A stretch of 64,000 nucleotides of DNA from Halomonas elongata. Its GTDB lineage: Bacteria > Pseudomonadota > Gammaproteobacteria > Pseudomonadales > Halomonadaceae. The stretch is taken from NCBI RefSeq assembly GCF_029081005.1, contig NZ_JAJQTQ010000007.1, forward strand, positions 62,001 to 126,000, read 5' to 3'. This document shows positions 10,901 to 20,271 of the stretch, in pieces (the first letter of the stretch is position 1; the number at the start of each line of letters is the position of its first letter). The translations under genes were made by a program, and so were the position numbers. Under the pieces are notes generated by a model, which saw only the letters and a list, made by a program, of their open reading frames with translations, was not told the origin of the DNA and searched no databases.

Positions 10901-12386
10901 ATGAGCCAGTCGCCCCACCCCTTCGCACCTTCCCTGCCGCTGCGGCGCGGCACGGGACGTACCCTGCTGCTGGTGGTCGGCATACTGGCCACCGTGATCG
11001 GCCTGACGCTGACACACCGTGCCGGCAGCGATCATGGCTGGGTCAGCCTGGTACCCTCGCTGATTGTGCTGATCGTGGCCATCACCACCCATCGCACCCT
11101 CGAGGCCCTGGCCATCGGCGTCCTCTCTGGACTGATCCTGCTGCAGCCCGACGACTTCATCGGCGAGCTGGCCGATATCTCGCTGTCGGTGATGATGAAC
11201 GAGACCATCGCCTGGCTGATCCTGGTCTGCGGCCTGATGGGCGGTTTCATCGCCATGCTGGAGGCATCCGGCTGCACGCTGCAGCTTCAGCCATTGCCTG
11301 ACGCGACTGGTCAAGACCCGTCGCCTGTCGATGCTCAGTACCGCCGCCCTGGGCGTACTGATCTTCATCGACGACTACCTCAATGCCCTGGCCACCTCGG
11401 CGGCCATGAAGCGCTTGACCGACCGTTTCGGTGTCTCCCGAGAGAAACTGGCCTACATCGTCGACTCCACGGCGGCACCGATCTGCATCCTGGTGCCTCT
11501 GTCGACCTGGGCGGTGTATTTCGCCGAGCTGCTGGAAACCAATGCCGCCACCGAAGGCCCGGGGATGTGGCTGTACATCCAGTCGATTCCCTTCATGCTC
11601 TATGGCTGGGTGGCCATGGGACTGGTGATACTGGTGGCACTGGGCCTGCTGCCCGACCTGGGGCCGATGAAGGCCGCCGAGGTACGCGCCAGGCAGGGAC
11701 AGCCGATCCCCGACGGCGCGCCTGACACCTCGCTTTCCGACGATGCGCTCCCGCGCGGGCGTCCCTGGGTCGGCGTATTCAACTTCCTGGCGCCCATGGC
11801 GGTGCTGATCGGGGCCAGCGCCTATTTCGAGATCGACCTGCTCAAGGGCGTGATCGTCGCCACCCTGTTCACCCTGGTGCTCTACCTCATTCAGCGCCTG
11901 GCGACCTTCAATACGCTGATGGATGCCATCATGGACGGCTTTCGCACCATGATGCTGCCACTGGCCATCGTCGCCGTGGGCTTCGTGCTGCGCGAGATCA
12001 ACGACCAACTGGGCATGACCTCCTTCATGATCGACGCCCTGTCGCCTTATCTGACCAAGGCCCTGCTGCCGGCACTGGTCTTCCTGTCCATGGCGGTCGT
12101 GGTCTTCGCCACCGGCTCATCCTGGGGGGTGTTCGTGATCTCGATCCCCATCGTGATCCCCATGGCCCAGCATCTGGATGCCCCGATGCCCCTGGTGGTC
12201 GGTGCCCTGCTGTCGGCCTCGAGTTTCGGCAGCCATGCCTGCTTCTTCTCCGACTCCTCGGTGCTGTCCGCCCAGGGCAGCGGCTGCCTGCCCATGCAGC
12301 ATGGCCTGACGCAGTTCCCCTACGCCCTGCTCGGCGCCCTGGTGACCACCGCCGGTTTCCTGGCACTCGGCTTCGCCCTGACCTGA
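10901..12386 (+). pseudogene. NhaC-family Na+/H+ antiporter, frameshifted
   Basis: Membrane transporter of the Na+/H+ antiporter (NhaC-like, PF03553) type, about 494 aa if intact. AAGGAGG at 10888-10894 precedes the ATG at 10901. The first 127 codons are in one frame up to LEASGCTL; the family then continues in the +1 frame (SFSHCLTRLVKTRRLSMLST, then LGVLIFIDDYLNALATS) to the stop at 12386. The shift fits one extra base near 11279-11285 in a GC/GCA-rich stretch. Many hydrophobic helices occur in both parts. Either a recent loss of function or a sequencing error; the rest of the gene shows no decay, which favours recent or artefactual change. Confidence 0.82.
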
Positions 12387-12394
12387 GCCACCTC

Positions 12395-12421
12395 CGACCA
12401 CGCCCCGCCCGGGCGTGGTCG
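12395..12421. terminator. Bidirectional hairpin between convergent genes
   Basis: Perfect 11-bp stem 12395-12405 / 12411-12421 with a CGCCC loop, between the antiporter stop and the stop of the convergent regulator. It lacks a long T-tract, so termination strength is uncertain. Confidence 0.6.
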
Positions 12422-12424
12422 ACC

Positions 12425-13486
12425 TCATCCCGCGATCAGCGCTTCGATCCCCTCGACCTCGCCGCACCGATTCAGCGAATAACCCGGCAACGCCAGGACC
12501 GCCTCCTGGAACGCCTGACCGGCCAGCACCTCCCGAAACCCTTCCAGCCTCGGCTCGGCCAGGCTGCGATGATGGCACAGCAACAGGTAGTCTTCGCTGG
12601 CCAGCGGCACGAAATCGAGCCCGAAACGCCGCGCCGCCGTCTCCACCCCGAACCCCACATCGGCCATGCCGGCGGCAATATAGGCGGCCACCGCCGAATG
12701 GGTATACTCCTCCAGCTCGTAGCCGCGGATGCGACGGGCCGAGAGCCCTTCCGCCCTCAGCAATCCGTCGAGCAAGGCCCGCGTGCCGGAGGCGGATTGA
12801 CGATTGATGAAACGCGCCTCGCCACGCGCCAGATCTTCCAGCCCCCGGATTCCACAGGGATTTTCAGGGGTGATCATCAGTCCCTGGCGGCGAGTGATGA
12901 AGCGCAGCACACGATGGCTGCGCGGCTTCAGCAGGGCGCGATAGTCCCTCGCCAGGCGTGCACCGACCGGCCCCTGGGGCAAATGAAACCCGGCCAGGTC
13001 GCAGGCGCCGCGATTCAGGGCGACCAGGGCCTCCCGGGGACTGCAGTACTGCAGGTCGAGACGCAGCTCGTCGAGAAAATCCGGCAGCAACTCCACCGCA
13101 TAGCCGTGGCTGGCATGCAGCCGCAACACGGGCTTTACGCCCTCCAGGGTCTGCTGGATGGCCAGGTTGAGCTCCGAGCCCAGGCTCTCCAGCTGCGGGC
13201 CCAGGCGCGCGATCACCCGCTGTTCGGCCCACAGCAATTTCTCGCCGAGCGGCGACAGGTGAGCGCCTCGCCCGCGCTGCAGTTCCACCAGGCTGATGCC
13301 GAAGAACTCCTGCCACTTGCCGAGCAGGTTCCAGGCATGCCGATAGGATACCCCCGCCAGCTTCGCCGCCTCGGTCAGCTTGCCGTGCCGATGCACGCCC
13401 TCGAGCAACACGAACAATTGCGGGTCGAGCTGATTGCCCGCCTCGTCGCTGAAGTACCAGGCCGGCGTGATGCGTATACGTTTCAT
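12425..13486 (-). CDS. ModE-type HTH regulator fused to a periplasmic-binding-like domain
   Basis: 353 aa. Residues about 15-75 form a winged helix of the ModE/LysR HTH_1 kind (LTEAAKLAGVSYRHAWNLLG). Residues about 100-340 resemble the PBP-like domain of PF12727, found alone or fused to molybdopterin enzymes (HASHGYAVELLPDFL, INRQSASGTRALLDGLL, EEYTHSAVAAYIAAGMADVGFG). The ATG at 13486 is preferred to a TTG at 13495. It is divergent from the molybdenum formate dehydrogenase operon, with three TTCATAT-type sites in between. Likely role: control of fds by molybdate, Mo-cofactor or formate; ligand unknown. Confidence 0.82.
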   Translation of the reverse strand: MKRIRITPAWYFSDEAGNQLDPQLFVLLEGVHRHGKLTEAAKLAGVSYRHAWNLLGKWQEFFGISLVELQRGRGAHLSPLGEKLLWAEQRVIARLGPQLESLGSELNLAIQQTLEGVKPVLRLHASHGYAVELLPDFLDELRLDLQYCSPREALVALNRGACDLAGFHLPQGPVGARLARDYRALLKPRSHRVLRFITRRQGLMITPENPCGIRGLEDLARGEARFINRQSASGTRALLDGLLRAEGLSARRIRGYELEEYTHSAVAAYIAAGMADVGFGVETAARRFGLDFVPLASEDYLLLCHHRSLAEPRLEGFREVLAGQAFQEAVLALPGYSLNRCGEVEGIEALIAG

Positions 13487-13572
13487 ATGAAGCAAGTTTC
13501 ATATTTTGCAATTGACAGTCCAATGCTAGCTTTAAAGCAACCGTGACGCACGCAGACTCTTCATAATATGAA
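13482..13572. promoter_or_regulatory. Three TTCATAT-type operator sites, fds/regulator divergent promoter
   Basis: TTCATATGAA (perfect palindrome, 13482-13491, overlapping the regulator start codon), TTCATATTTT (13498-13507) and TTCATAATATGAA (perfect palindrome, 13560-13572). A TTGACA element at 13512-13517 lies between them without an obvious -10 at ideal spacing. The clustering and the overlap with the regulator start suggest autoregulation plus control of fdsG. Confidence 0.6.
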
Positions 13573-13613
13573 CCAGCGTGCCTATATAGACGACAACAAT
13601 CAGGTGATGCCCG

Positions 13614-14105
13614 ATGAGCGCTTCCGCCGAGTGGACGCCGCCGCTGATCCAGGACGAAATCGACGCCCTGAAGGACAAGCCCGGTGCACTGCTGCCGATT
13701 CTCCACGCGATTCAGGATCGCGTCGGCTTCATACCCGACGCCGCCGTGCCGATCATCGCCGAATCCCTGGGCCTGACCCGCGCCGAGGTCCATGGCGTGA
13801 TCAGCTTCTACCATCATTTCCGCACCTCCCGCCCCGGGAGCCATGTGGTCCGCATCTGCCGCGCCGAGGCATGCCAGGCAGTGGGCGCGCGTGCCCTGGA
13901 AGCCCATGCCCAGGCCAGCCTCGAGGTCGACTACCACCAGACGACCCGCGACCAGGAAATCACCCTCGAGGCCGTCTATTGCCTGGGCAACTGTGCCTGC
14001 GGCCCCTCGATATGCGTGGACGACCGGGTGCACGGCCGCGTCACCCCGGAAACCTTCGATCGCCTGGTCGATGACCTGCGCACCGCCCCCCTGGAGGTAA
14101 AATGA
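13614..14105 (+). CDS. fdsG: NAD-linked formate dehydrogenase gamma subunit
   Basis: 163-aa NuoE-like subunit carrying one [2Fe-2S] cluster; four cysteines occur as CRAEAC (about 79-84) and CLGNC (about 123-127). It passes electrons within the soluble Mo-containing formate dehydrogenase. First gene of an fdsG-B-A-fdhD-fdsD operon, the order known from Ralstonia/Cupriavidus. The ATG at 13614 starts MSASAEWTPPL; AGGTGATG lies just upstream. The stop overlaps the fdsB start as ATGA. Confidence 0.92.
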   Translation: MSASAEWTPPLIQDEIDALKDKPGALLPILHAIQDRVGFIPDAAVPIIAESLGLTRAEVHGVISFYHHFRTSRPGSHVVRICRAEACQAVGARALEAHAQASLEVDYHQTTRDQEITLEAVYCLGNCACGPSICVDDRVHGRVTPETFDRLVDDLRTAPLEVK

Positions 14106-15637
14106 TGGTCCGCGTCTTCGTTCCCCGTGACACCACGGCACTGGCGATGGGCGCCGACGAGGTGGCCGACCGGCTGAGGGTCGAGGCCGACGCCCGTGGT
14201 CTCGAGGTCGCGCTGACCCGCAACGGTTCGCGAGGACTGGCCTGGCTGGAGCCCTTGATCGAGGTCGAGACCGATGCCGGCCGGATGGCCTACGGCCCGG
14301 TCGCCGTGGAAGATGTCGCCGACCTGCTCGACGCCGGCCTGCTGGAAGGCACCACCGAGCACCCGCTGGCGCTGGGGTTCACCGAAGCGATTCCCTACCT
14401 GGCCCGCCAGCAACGACTGACCTTCGCCCGAATCGGCGTCACCGACCCGCTCTCGATCGCCGACTATCTGGCCCATGACGGCTTTCGCGGCCTGGAAACC
14501 GCGCTGACCCTCGACACCCAGACCATCGTCGACGAGGTCAAGGCGTCCGGGTTGCGCGGCCGAGGCGGCGCGGCCTTCCCTACCGGCATCAAGTGGCAGA
14601 CCGTGCACGATACCCCGAGCGACCAGAAGTACATCGTCTGCAACGCCGACGAGGGCGACTCGGGAACCTTCGCCGATCGCCTGGCGATGGAATGCGACCC
14701 CTACATGCTGATCGAGGGCATGGCCATCGCCGGCCTCGCCGTCGGCGCCACCCAGGGCTACATCTACCTGCGTTCCGAATACCCCCTGGCCCACCGCATT
14801 CTTGATGAGGCCATCGAACGGGCCGAGCAGGCCGGCTACCTGGGGGCCGACATTCGCGGCAGCGGCCGGCGCTTCGACCTCGAGGTGCGCCTGGGCGCCG
14901 GCGCCTATATCTGCGGCGAGGAGACCTCCCTGCTGGAGAGTCTCGAGGGCAAGCGCGGCATGGTGCGCTACAAGCCGCCGCTGCCGGCCATCGTCGGGCT
15001 GTTCGGGCGCCCCACCGTGGTCAACAACGTGCTCTCCCTGGCGGCGATTCCCTATATCCTCGCCCATGGCGGGCAGGCCTACGCCGACTACGGCATGGGA
15101 CGCTCGCGCGGCACCCTGGCGCTGCAGCTGGCCGGCAACGTCAAGCGCGGCGGCCTGGTCGAGCTGGCCTTCGGCACCACCCTGCGCGAGCTGATGGAAG
15201 ACTTCGGTGGCGGCACCTTCACCGAGCGCCCGCTGCGGGCGGTGCAGGTCGGCGGTCCGCTGTGCGCCTACCTGCCCGAGAGCCAATGGGACATGCCGCT
15301 GGACTACGAGACCTTCGCCAGCGTCGGCGCGGGCATCGGCCACGGCGGCGTAGTGATGTTCGACGATACCGTCGACATGGCCGAACAGGCCCGCTTCTCG
15401 ATGGAGTTCTGCGCCGTGGAGTCCTGCGGCAAGTGCACCCCCTGCCGCATCGGCTCGACCCGCGGCGTGGAGGTCATCGATCGCATCCTTGCCAACCAGG
15501 ATCGCGACGCCAACCTCGAGCTGCTCGACGAGCTCTGCGAAACCATGGAAGACGGCTCGCTGTGCGCCATGGGCGGCATGACCCCCTTCCCGGTAAAGAG
15601 CGTGATGACCCATTTCCCCGACGACCTGCAGCGTTGA
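14102..15637 (+). CDS. fdsB: NAD-linked formate dehydrogenase beta subunit (diaphorase)
   Basis: 511-aa NuoF-like subunit with FMN, NAD and a [4Fe-4S] cluster. An N-terminal thioredoxin-like region (about 1-110) precedes the NuoF core: GLRGRGGAAFPTGIKW (FMN/NAD loop, about 145), the segment around YICGEETSLLESLEGKRG (about 275), and the cluster motif ESCGKCTPCRIG (about 440). It delivers electrons from formate to NAD. Overlaps fdsG by 4 bases and lies 20 bases before fdsA. Confidence 0.94.
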   Translation: MMVRVFVPRDTTALAMGADEVADRLRVEADARGLEVALTRNGSRGLAWLEPLIEVETDAGRMAYGPVAVEDVADLLDAGLLEGTTEHPLALGFTEAIPYLARQQRLTFARIGVTDPLSIADYLAHDGFRGLETALTLDTQTIVDEVKASGLRGRGGAAFPTGIKWQTVHDTPSDQKYIVCNADEGDSGTFADRLAMECDPYMLIEGMAIAGLAVGATQGYIYLRSEYPLAHRILDEAIERAEQAGYLGADIRGSGRRFDLEVRLGAGAYICGEETSLLESLEGKRGMVRYKPPLPAIVGLFGRPTVVNNVLSLAAIPYILAHGGQAYADYGMGRSRGTLALQLAGNVKRGGLVELAFGTTLRELMEDFGGGTFTERPLRAVQVGGPLCAYLPESQWDMPLDYETFASVGAGIGHGGVVMFDDTVDMAEQARFSMEFCAVESCGKCTPCRIGSTRGVEVIDRILANQDRDANLELLDELCETMEDGSLCAMGGMTPFPVKSVMTHFPDDLQR

Positions 15638-15657
15638 ACGCTGAGGGAGAGAGCGCC

Positions 15658-18543
15658 ATGATCGGCTATTACGACCCCATCAAGGATTCTTTTTCGAAAG
15701 ATCTGGGCACCCCCGCCAGGCTGTCGGAGAACCATGTCAGCCTGGCGATCGACGGTGTAGAGATCAGCGTGCCCGAGGGCACCTCGGTACTGCGGGCGGC
15801 AGCGCTCGCCGACATCAATATTCCCAAACTGTGCGCCAGCGACAATCTCGAGGCCTTCGGCTCCTGCCGGCTGTGTGCGGTGCAGGTCGAAGGCAAGCGT
15901 GGCTACCCGGCCGCCTGCACCACGCCGGTGGAAGCCGGCATGCAGGTGACCACCCAGAACACCAAGCTGGCCAGGCTGCGCCGCAACGTCATGGAGCTCT
16001 ACATTTCCGATCATCCGCTGGACTGCCTGACCTGTCCGGCCAACGGTGATTGCGAGCTTCAGGACGTGGCCGGCGCCGTCGGCCTGCGCGAAGTACGCTA
16101 CGGCTTCGAGGGCGAGAACCACCTGTCCGCCGAGAAGGACAACTCCAATCCCTACTTCAGCTTCGATCCCAGCAAGTGCATCGTCTGCTCGCGCTGCGTG
16201 CGTGCCTGCGAGGAAGTCCAGGGCACCTTCGCGCTGACCATCGACGGCCGGGGGTTCGACTCCAAGGTCTCGCCGGGGCAGATGGAAGACTTCATGGACT
16301 CCGAATGCGTGTCCTGCGGCGCCTGCGTCCAGGCCTGCCCGACGGCGACGCTGATGGAGAAGAGCGTGGTCGACCAGGGCGTGCCGGAGCACAGCGTCAT
16401 CACCACCTGCGCTTACTGCGGCGTAGGGTGTTCGTTCAAGGCCGAGATGAAGGGCGACCAGCTGGTGCGCATGGTGCCCTACAAGGGCGGTGACGCCAAT
16501 CACGGCCACTCCTGCGTCAAGGGTCGCTTCGCCTTCGGCTACGCGACCCACCAGGATCGCCTGACCACCCCGATGATCCGCGACACCATCGACCAACCCT
16601 GGCGCGAAGTCGGCTGGGAGGAAGCCATCGGCTTCGCCGCCGAACGCCTCAAGGCCACCCAGGCGAAATACGGTCGCGAAAGCATCGGCGGCATCACCTC
16701 CTCGCGCTGTACCAACGAGGAAACCTATCTGGTACAGAAGCTGATTCGCGCTGCCTTCGGCAACAACAACACCGATACCTGCGCCCGGGTCTGCCACTCG
16801 CCGACAGGCTATGGCCTCAAGACCACCCTCGGCGAGTCCGCCGGCACCCAGACCTTCGACTCGGTGATGAAATCCGACGCCATCATCGTCATCGGCGCCA
16901 ACCCGACCGATGCCCACCCGGTGTTCGCCTCGATGATGCGCAAGCGGCTACGCGAAGGCGCCAGCCTGATCGTCGCCGACCCGCGCCATATCGACCTGCT
17001 CGACACCCCGCATCGCAGCGATGCCCAGCATCTGCCGCTGCGCCCGGGAACCAACGTGGCCCTGGTCAATGCCCTGGCACACGTGGTGGTCGCGGAAGGG
17101 CTCGAGGATCACGACTTCATCGCCAGGCGTTGCGATGGCACGGCCTATCAGACCTGGCGGGACTTCATCAGCGAGTCGCGTCACTCCCCCGAAGCCGTCG
17201 AATCGGTCACCGGCGTGCCGGCCGAAGCCGTGCGACACGCCGCCCGCACCTACGCGAAAGCCCCCAACGGCGCCATCTACTATGGCCTGGGCGTCACCGA
17301 GCACAGCCAGGGCTCGACCATGGTCATGGGCATCGCCAACCTCGCCATGGCCACCGGCAACATCGGCCGCGAAGGCGTCGGGGTCAATCCGCTGCGCGGC
17401 CAGAACAATGTCCAGGGCTCCTGCGACATGGGCTCCTTCCCTCACGAGCTGCCCGGCTACCAGCACGTGGGCGACGCCTCGGCACGCGGACGCTTCGAGG
17501 AACGCTGGGGCGTGACGCTCGACGACGAGCCCGGCCTGCGCATCCCCAACATGTTCGACGCGGCCATCGAGGGCACCTTCAAGGCGCTCTACGTCCAGGG
17601 CGAGGACATCGCCCAGTCGGATCCCAACACCCAGCACGTCGAGGCGGCGCTGACATCGCTGGACTGCCTGATCGTGCAGGACATCTTCCTCAACGAGACC
17701 GCCAAGTACGCCCATGTGCTGCTGCCCGGCTCCAGCTTCCTGGAGAAGAACGGCACCTTCACCAATGCCGAGCGGCGCATCAACCGGGTGCGCAAGGTCA
17801 TGCCGCCGCGCGCCGGCAAGGAAGACTGGGAAGTGACCGTCGACCTGGCACGCGCCCTGGGCTATCCGATGGAATATCGCCATCCCGCCGAGATCATGGA
17901 CGAGATCGCCCAGTTGACGCCGACCTTCACCGGTGTCAGCTATGACAAGCTCGACCGGCTCGGCAGCCTGCAGTGGCCCTGCAACGCCGAACATCCCGAA
18001 GGCACCCCGACCATGCACGAGTTCGACTTCCCGATCGGCCTGGGGCGCTTCGCGATCACCGAGTACGTGGCCACCGAGGAACGTGCCAATCGGCGCTTCC
18101 CGCTGCTGTTGACCACCGGACGCATCCTCTCCCAATACAATGTCGGCGCCCAGACCCGGCGCACCGACAACCAGGTCTGGCACGACGAGGACATCCTGGA
18201 AATGCATCCTTCCGACGCCGAGATGCGCGGCATCGACGACGGCGACTGGCTGGGCATCACCAGCCGCTCAGGTCAGACGGTGCTGCGTGCGCGTCTCAGC
18301 GAGCGCATGCAGCCGGGCGTGGTCTACACCACCTTCCACCACCCCGCCAGCGGCGCCAACGTGATCACCACCGACAGCTCCGACTGGGCCACCAACTGCC
18401 CCGAGTACAAGGTCACGGCGGTGCAGGTGGAAAAGGTCAGCCGGCCTTCTGCCTGGCAGCAACGGTACGACGATTTCGATCGAGAACAGCGACAGTTCCT
18501 CGATGCGGCTCGCGAACCGGTCGCGCATGGAGTCTCACCGTGA
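15658..18543 (+). CDS. fdsA: NAD-linked formate dehydrogenase alpha (molybdenum) subunit
   Basis: 961-aa catalytic subunit with bis-MGD molybdenum cofactor. Order: [2Fe-2S] ferredoxin domain (about 25-110, CASDN...CRLC...C), a His/Cys-ligated cluster (HPLDCLTCPANGDC), two [4Fe-4S] sets (CIVCSRCVRAC and CVSCGACVQAC), a further CAYCGVGC cluster, then the molybdopterin oxidoreductase and dinucleotide-binding domains. The metal-ligating residue is cysteine in TCARVCHSPTG, so no selenocysteine is needed. The ATG at 15658 follows GGGAGAG; a longer frame back to 15262 is only overlap with fdsB. Cytoplasmic: no Tat signal. Confidence 0.96.
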   Translation: MIGYYDPIKDSFSKDLGTPARLSENHVSLAIDGVEISVPEGTSVLRAAALADINIPKLCASDNLEAFGSCRLCAVQVEGKRGYPAACTTPVEAGMQVTTQNTKLARLRRNVMELYISDHPLDCLTCPANGDCELQDVAGAVGLREVRYGFEGENHLSAEKDNSNPYFSFDPSKCIVCSRCVRACEEVQGTFALTIDGRGFDSKVSPGQMEDFMDSECVSCGACVQACPTATLMEKSVVDQGVPEHSVITTCAYCGVGCSFKAEMKGDQLVRMVPYKGGDANHGHSCVKGRFAFGYATHQDRLTTPMIRDTIDQPWREVGWEEAIGFAAERLKATQAKYGRESIGGITSSRCTNEETYLVQKLIRAAFGNNNTDTCARVCHSPTGYGLKTTLGESAGTQTFDSVMKSDAIIVIGANPTDAHPVFASMMRKRLREGASLIVADPRHIDLLDTPHRSDAQHLPLRPGTNVALVNALAHVVVAEGLEDHDFIARRCDGTAYQTWRDFISESRHSPEAVESVTGVPAEAVRHAARTYAKAPNGAIYYGLGVTEHSQGSTMVMGIANLAMATGNIGREGVGVNPLRGQNNVQGSCDMGSFPHELPGYQHVGDASARGRFEERWGVTLDDEPGLRIPNMFDAAIEGTFKALYVQGEDIAQSDPNTQHVEAALTSLDCLIVQDIFLNETAKYAHVLLPGSSFLEKNGTFTNAERRINRVRKVMPPRAGKEDWEVTVDLARALGYPMEYRHPAEIMDEIAQLTPTFTGVSYDKLDRLGSLQWPCNAEHPEGTPTMHEFDFPIGLGRFAITEYVATEERANRRFPLLLTTGRILSQYNVGAQTRRTDNQVWHDEDILEMHPSDAEMRGIDDGDWLGITSRSGQTVLRARLSERMQPGVVYTTFHHPASGANVITTDSSDWATNCPEYKVTAVQVEKVSRPSAWQQRYDDFDREQRQFLDAAREPVAHGVSP

Positions 18544-19364
18544 CGAACGACGTCGACCGCTCGGCCAGGCGCCCGGTGGAGGAACACCGGGCGCCTGGTT
18601 GGGAGACCGTGATGCACGATGATGACCTGACCCTGGAGATTCCGGTGGCCCTGGTCTACAACGGCATTTCGCATGCGGTGATGATGGCCAGCCCTGGCGA
18701 TCTCGAAGACTTCGCGCTCGGCTTCAGCCTGACCGAGGGTATCCTCGAACACCCCCACGAGCTCTACGACATCGAGGTACGTCACGAGGCGGATGGCGTC
18801 GCCCTGCATCTGGATATCGCCAGCCAGCGCATGGCCGCATTGCGTCAGCGTCGTCGCAGCCTGTCGGGGAAGACCGGCTGCGGCCTGTGCGGCACCGAGT
18901 CGCTGGAACAGGCCATCCGGCCGATCCCGTCGGTCACTGCTCCCGACCCGGGCGACAACGTCATCCAGCACGCCCTGTCGCGACTGCGCGAGCACCAGCC
19001 GGTTCAGGCCGCCACCGGGGCCAGCCATGGTGCCGCCTGGTGCAACCTGAACGGCGACATCCTCATCGCCCGCGAGGATGTCGGACGCCACAATGCCCTG
19101 GACAAGATGATCGGCGCCCTGTCCCGCCATGGCGCCGATCGCGAGGCCGGCTTTGCGCTGGTCTCCAGTCGGGCCAGCTACGAGATGGTGCACAAGTGTG
19201 CCAGCGTCGGCATCGGCGCCCTGGTGGCCGTCTCGGCGGCTACCAGCCTGGCGGTGACACAGGCCGAAGCGGCGGGCCTGTTGCTGGTCGGCTTCGCCCG
19301 CCCCGGCCGCCATCTGGTCTATCATCGCCCCGTCGGCATGGCACCGGCGCGGGCCCACGGTTGA
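18540..19364 (+). CDS. fdhD: Formate dehydrogenase sulfurtransferase FdhD (FdsC)
   Basis: 274-aa chaperone that moves sulfur from a cysteine desulfurase to the bis-MGD cofactor of FDH. The sulfur-binding loop KTGCGLCGTESLEQ (about 115-128) has both cysteines; IAREDVGRHNALDKMIG and SRASYEMVHKC are typical of the family. The GTG at 18540 overlaps the fdsA stop (GTGA) and gives the standard length; an ATG at 18612 would trim the N-terminus. Operon neighbour fdsA is its client. Confidence 0.93.
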   Translation: MTNDVDRSARRPVEEHRAPGWETVMHDDDLTLEIPVALVYNGISHAVMMASPGDLEDFALGFSLTEGILEHPHELYDIEVRHEADGVALHLDIASQRMAALRQRRRSLSGKTGCGLCGTESLEQAIRPIPSVTAPDPGDNVIQHALSRLREHQPVQAATGASHGAAWCNLNGDILIAREDVGRHNALDKMIGALSRHGADREAGFALVSSRASYEMVHKCASVGIGALVAVSAATSLAVTQAEAAGLLLVGFARPGRHLVYHRPVGMAPARAHG

Positions 19365-19374
19365 GGAGTCGAGA

Positions 19375-19617
19375 ATGTCGCACGATCAAGGCCAGACACT
19401 GGTGCACATGGTCAACCAGATCGCCGCCAACCTGAGCGGCGGCCGTGAAACCGCAGAAGCCGTGGAGGGCGTCTGCGCCCATCTGGAGAAATTCTGGGCC
19501 AGGTCCATGAAGCAACGCATCGTCGCCTGCCTCGACGAACCCGACAGCGGCCTGGAACCACTGGCCCGCCAGGCCGTGACGCGCCTGGCCGAGCGGCAAG
19601 CCGCCAAGGCCGGCTGA
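19375..19617 (+). CDS. fdsD: NAD-linked formate dehydrogenase delta subunit
   Basis: 80-aa protein with the FdsD pattern: LVHMVNQIAANLSGG near the N-terminus, HLEKFWARSMKQRI in the middle and a short helical tail. The delta subunit is a small accessory part of the soluble NAD-FDH complex and always follows the catalytic genes. It starts 10 bases after fdhD with GAGGAG at the correct distance and is followed at once by a terminator, closing the operon. Confidence 0.9.
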   Translation: MSHDQGQTLVHMVNQIAANLSGGRETAEAVEGVCAHLEKFWARSMKQRIVACLDEPDSGLEPLARQAVTRLAERQAAKAG

Positions 19618-19637
19618 CGATCGCCAACGAGACGCAG

Positions 19638-19673
19638 AAGGGCCGACCCGCCGGGGGTCGGCCCTTCCGTTTC
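19638..19673 (+). terminator. Rho-independent terminator of the fds operon
   Basis: 12-bp perfect stem AAGGGCCGACCC (19638-19649) / GGGTCGGCCCTT (19655-19666), 5-base loop, followed by CCGTTTC. It could also stop the convergent minus-strand gene. Confidence 0.8.
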
Positions 19674-19722
19674 ATGCCCGCCATACCATGGGGCACCATC
19701 CCTGCCCCGGTATCGAGAACGC

Positions 19723-20271
19723 TTATCCCTGGGTCCGAGGTTCGCCCCACTGCGGCTCACCGTCGACCAAGCGGACCGTCTCGCCCTCGGGGCGCCGATC
19801 CAGGCGGCTGGTATGCACCTGGCCGTCGTAGCGCCAACTGACCTCGTAACCGGTGGTTTCCTGATGGGAGTCGGTTACCGTCTGGCAACGCCGCTCGGTG
19901 GTGCTGACCGTCTGGCCGGCCTCGACACGCTCCTGCACCTCACGCCCTGCCAGTCCGCCACCGACCGCACCGGCCACGGTGGCGATCTTCTTGCCACTGC
20001 CCCCGCCAACCTGATTGCCAAGCAGACCACCGACGATGGCACCAGCAGCCGTACCGACGACGCGATGCGGATCCCGGGTCGGTGCCTGGCGCTGGACCGT
20101 CACATTCTCACAGACCTCTCGCGGGGTCTCCACGGTGCGAGTCAGGGGCTCGACCCCGGTGATGTCCGCAAACTGGGGTTGACGATTTTCCTGGACCTGC
20201 CAGGCGCCGAAGGCCATGCCGCCGAGCCCCAGTACCGCCAGGACGCTTCCCACCATGATCGACTTGCTCAT
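19723..20271 (-). CDS. Glycine-zipper 2TM envelope protein
   Basis: 182 aa. A hydrophobic N-terminus (about 4-24, MVGSVLAVLGLGGMAFG) is followed by a glycine-zipper (about 72-108, VGTAAGAIVGGLLGNQVGGG and IATVAGAVGGGLAGREV), as in SlyB/Rick-17kDa type surface antigens (PF05433). The C-terminal part (about 125-182) is polar. Start 20271 has GAGGTG upstream; the open frame extends further but without a credible start. No Cys lipobox is evident, so it may be anchored by the N-terminal helix. Envelope role is known only by family; function unknown. Confidence 0.8.
   Translation of the reverse strand: MSKSIMVGSVLAVLGLGGMAFGAWQVQENRQPQFADITGVEPLTRTVETPREVCENVTVQRQAPTRDPHRVVGTAAGAIVGGLLGNQVGGGSGKKIATVAGAVGGGLAGREVQERVEAGQTVSTTERRCQTVTDSHQETTGYEVSWRYDGQVHTSRLDRRPEGETVRLVDGEPQWGEPRTQG

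Noticed and set aside
15262..15657. Longer start for FdsA
   Set aside because: This part is out-of-frame fdsB sequence; the ATG at 15658 has a good ribosome site and matches the family start.
16780..16810. Selenocysteine formate dehydrogenase
   Set aside because: The active-site codon is a normal Cys (TGC) in CARVCHSPTG; no TGA or SECIS is needed.
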